Shown here: one piece after another, positions 62,141 through 64,000 of the stretch
How the letters are laid out: every line of letters starts with the position of its first letter
Numbering within the stretch: position 1 is the first letter of the stretch
Notes under the pieces: generated by a model
Database searches by the model: none
What the model was told of the DNA's origin: nothing
Seen by the model: the letters and a program-made list of their open reading frames with translations, nothing else
Origin: Lophius americanus
Lineage: Eukaryota > Chordata > Actinopteri > Lophiiformes > Lophiidae
Direction of reading: 5' to 3'
Assembly: GCA_037951165.1 (NCBI GenBank)
Contig: JBBDHG010000101.1
Coordinates: forward strand, 1,320,001 to 1,384,000
Length of the DNA stretch: 64,000 nucleotides
Program-made: the position numbers and the translations under genes

Positions 62141-62830
62141 CAGTTTATCTGTCATTGTACTTGTAACAAAGGAGCAGAGCCAGCGACGCCGAAACACACA
62201 CAGGAAACACAAAGGAGAGCATGCTTCCCTTTGTTACAAACTCTCTCTGTTATTTCTGAACAAGCATGGTTTCAACACCGGAGCTGCTGCTGTTGTTGTT
62301 GACGGTGCAATTTAAACAGACACAGGAAGAGCTTGTGCTCACCAGGACTTACCCTTCTTAATATTTTAACATTCACGTGTCTTCTTTTCTTCATATTTCT
62401 TTATTTTTCTATTCAATTATAATACAGTTATTGATGTCATTGGGGAACAAATTATCAAAATCTGCACACGTTAAATCAATCATACATTTCAAATCAGTTA
62501 AAATCCAACTAACCTATAAACGTCTTAAAATACTCCTCACAAATATATATATCCCAAAATATATACCATGTTTCACAATTTAAATAGATTTCAATCTCAA
62601 TAGTGATGCGTAATAGTGCATTCAAAATAAATATATAAAAAGTACTGTATAGTGAATGTGGGGTTTTGTGTGTTAAAACACATAAAAATCCATGATTCGG
62701 CTGATATTTCTGTCTATATCAGAGCTTCAGAATGACCCAAAGTACACAAATATATACTCATAATATACAATAATACACAAATAACAAACAAGCACTGGGT
62801 GAGCTGACGTGAAATATAAGTAGCTATCCT
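62141..62830. other. Intergenic, nothing recognised
   Basis: Contains a GCTGCTGCTGTTGTTGTTGA run near 62283. AT-rich beyond that, with no supported feature. Confidence 0.4.
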
Positions 62831-62834
62831 AGAC

Positions 62835-63000
62835 ATAAGACATAAGAAGCTTTATTGTCATTGCATAGATTATGACGAAATAAGGATTGCAGTTCCAGGT
62901 TGGTGCATTTGAAAACAGAAGATAGGACATAAATAAAGTAAATAAGGAGAAGAACAACCAAGAAAAATAAAAATCAATAAAAGAAAAAACACTACAGTTA
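62835..63000 (+). repeat. Dispersed-repeat-like segment
   Basis: GACATAAGACATAAGAAGCTTTATTGTCATTGC followed by A-rich sequence resembles a common fish repeat and shares wording with 16110-16170. Family not identified. Confidence 0.4.
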
Positions 63001-63454
63001 CTGCACTGTAATACTGTTCACTGGAGGTAGTTTAGTAGCTCTTGTCTTGAGGCTGTTGCACTGGATTCTCACTCAGAAGTTCAACGATCACAGTCAATTA
63101 AAATTATCATGGGACCTCCTTGTTGTTCTTTGTGACCCACGTAACACCCCCGCTATTTTCTATAGCATAGTTTACCCAGTATTCTTTACATAACTGCTAG
63201 TGTTGAACAGAATAACGGTTGGATTTCTAGTTACCAAATGGAGGCATAGCTTCAAGTCCTACTCCTTGTCACAATAGCACTGATTTTGGTTCAACCAGAG
63301 GACAGACTAATGCTAAACACTTCTTCGGCCTTTTAGGGTTTACATTGATGGACCCTTGAGCTGTGTACTCATTTATTAACCTTGCATACAGTGTACAGAA
63401 AGCCAATAAACAATCGGGGCCAGATGTCTGAGATCATTTAGGTCAACATCTGAT
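63001..63454. other. Intergenic, nothing recognised
   Basis: No supported gene or repeat before the first tRNA-Leu-like sequence. Confidence 0.4.
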
Positions 63455-63565
63455 GTCAGGATGGCCGAGTGGTGTATGTTGCCAGACTTAATGACTAATA
63501 CTTTCCTGAGAAATTTGAATTCTGGTCTCCAGATGGATGCGTGGGTTCAAATCCCACTCCTGACA
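63455..63565 (+). tRNA. tRNA-Leu-like sequence, intron-containing, anticodon TAA (copy 1)
   Basis: The acceptor stem GTCAGGA/TCCTGAC pairs perfectly. The T arm is GTGGG TTCAAAT CCCAC. The anticodon stem is CCAGA/TCTGG with loop CTTAATG interrupted by an intron, as in vertebrate tRNA-Leu(CAA) genes, but with TAA in the anticodon place. A long variable arm follows (TCTCCAGATGGATGC). The D stem (GCC against GTT) is poorly paired, so this may be a pseudogene or a repeat-borne copy. Confidence 0.6.
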
Positions 63566-63874
63566 GTGCAGTGTTTCTTTGGAAAAACCACTCAACCATG
63601 TCTTATGTAATATTGAATATATATTTATAATAATACTTACTATATCTCTTTTAGGATTAAGAAAATTCTCACCAAACTTTTTTATTATTACATATATATC
63701 CATGAAAAATTCATCACAACCATCAGATTAAATTGTGGCAGGCCTAAACTCTCATATATATATATATTTTTTTGAAATGTCCTAGCTTTCAAATGCGATT
63801 CATAGTTCTGTTTTTGTTTATGAAGACCATGTTTATAGAGGCATTATTTGTTTTATTATGTATTATTGTGGTAT
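63566..63874. other. Spacer between the two tRNA-Leu-like copies
   Basis: AT-rich, with a short (AT)n run near 63750. No gene supported. Confidence 0.4.
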
Positions 63875-63985
63875 GTCAGGATGGCTGAGCAAGCTATTGC
63901 ACCAGACTTAAGTACTTACTTCTTCCTGGGGAATTGGTGGTCTGGTCTCCAGATGGAGGCGTGGGTTCAAATCCCACTCCTGGCA
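63875..63985 (+). tRNA. tRNA-Leu-like sequence, intron-containing, anticodon TAA (copy 2)
   Basis: Same 111-nt length and layout as copy 1, starting exactly 420 bp later. The acceptor is GTCAGGA/TCCTGGC with one G-T pair, the T arm is identical, and the anticodon stem is CCAGA/TCTGG with CTTAAGT. The D arm (GCTGAGCAAGCTATTGC) departs strongly from the leucine consensus. Probably a decayed copy. Confidence 0.55.
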
Positions 63986-64000
63986 GTCTTTTCCTGTAAT

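Overview
The window looks like a stretch of vertebrate, teleost-type chromosome. It has split genes with GT/AG introns, a cerebellin gene, an insulin receptor substrate gene and a 'bloodthirsty'-type TRIM gene. It also has several copies of one tRNA-headed SINE, decayed Tc1-like and hAT DNA transposons, and RTE-, L1/Tx1- and L2/CR1-like LINE fragments. Nothing looks prokaryotic or viral, and the base composition is AT-rich with many simple repeats.

Layout. 1-6.6 kb: a three-exon cerebellin-1-like gene on the minus strand (6576 to 2919). It lies between two inverted copies of an unnamed repeat, and an 800-bp imperfect (AGT)n array follows its stop codon. 6.6-16.7 kb: intergenic, with a perfect 33-bp-arm hairpin, a LINE fragment and a dead Tc1-like element. 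16.8-20.6 kb: a complete plus-strand TRIM E3 ligase (RING, B-box, coiled coil, PRY-SPRY) in seven coding exons. 20.6-34.4 kb: intergenic, with transposon relics, including a frameshifted hAT transposase with a BED-like finger. 34.4-54.5 kb: an insulin receptor substrate gene on the minus strand that best resembles IRS4. Nearly all of its coding sequence is in one 4.1-kb exon. A consensus donor then joins it, across an intron of about 9.9 kb, to an exon that appears to complete the last codon and supply the stop. About 6 kb of repeat-poor sequence follows, read here as a long 3'UTR. 54.5-64 kb: the probable irs promoter, then repeats (RTE, CR1/L2 and Tx1-type LINE debris, a 23/46-bp minisatellite) and two intron-bearing tRNA-Leu-like sequences.

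The three protein genes act in separate systems: a secreted synaptic organizer, a ubiquitin ligase of an expanded fish immune-type family, and an insulin/IGF signalling adaptor. Nothing here suggests they work together. No new multigene system is evident. The most notable items are the split final codon and long tail of the irs gene, the phase-preserving (AGT)n array, the long perfect hairpin, and the paired tRNA-Leu(TAA)-like sequences.
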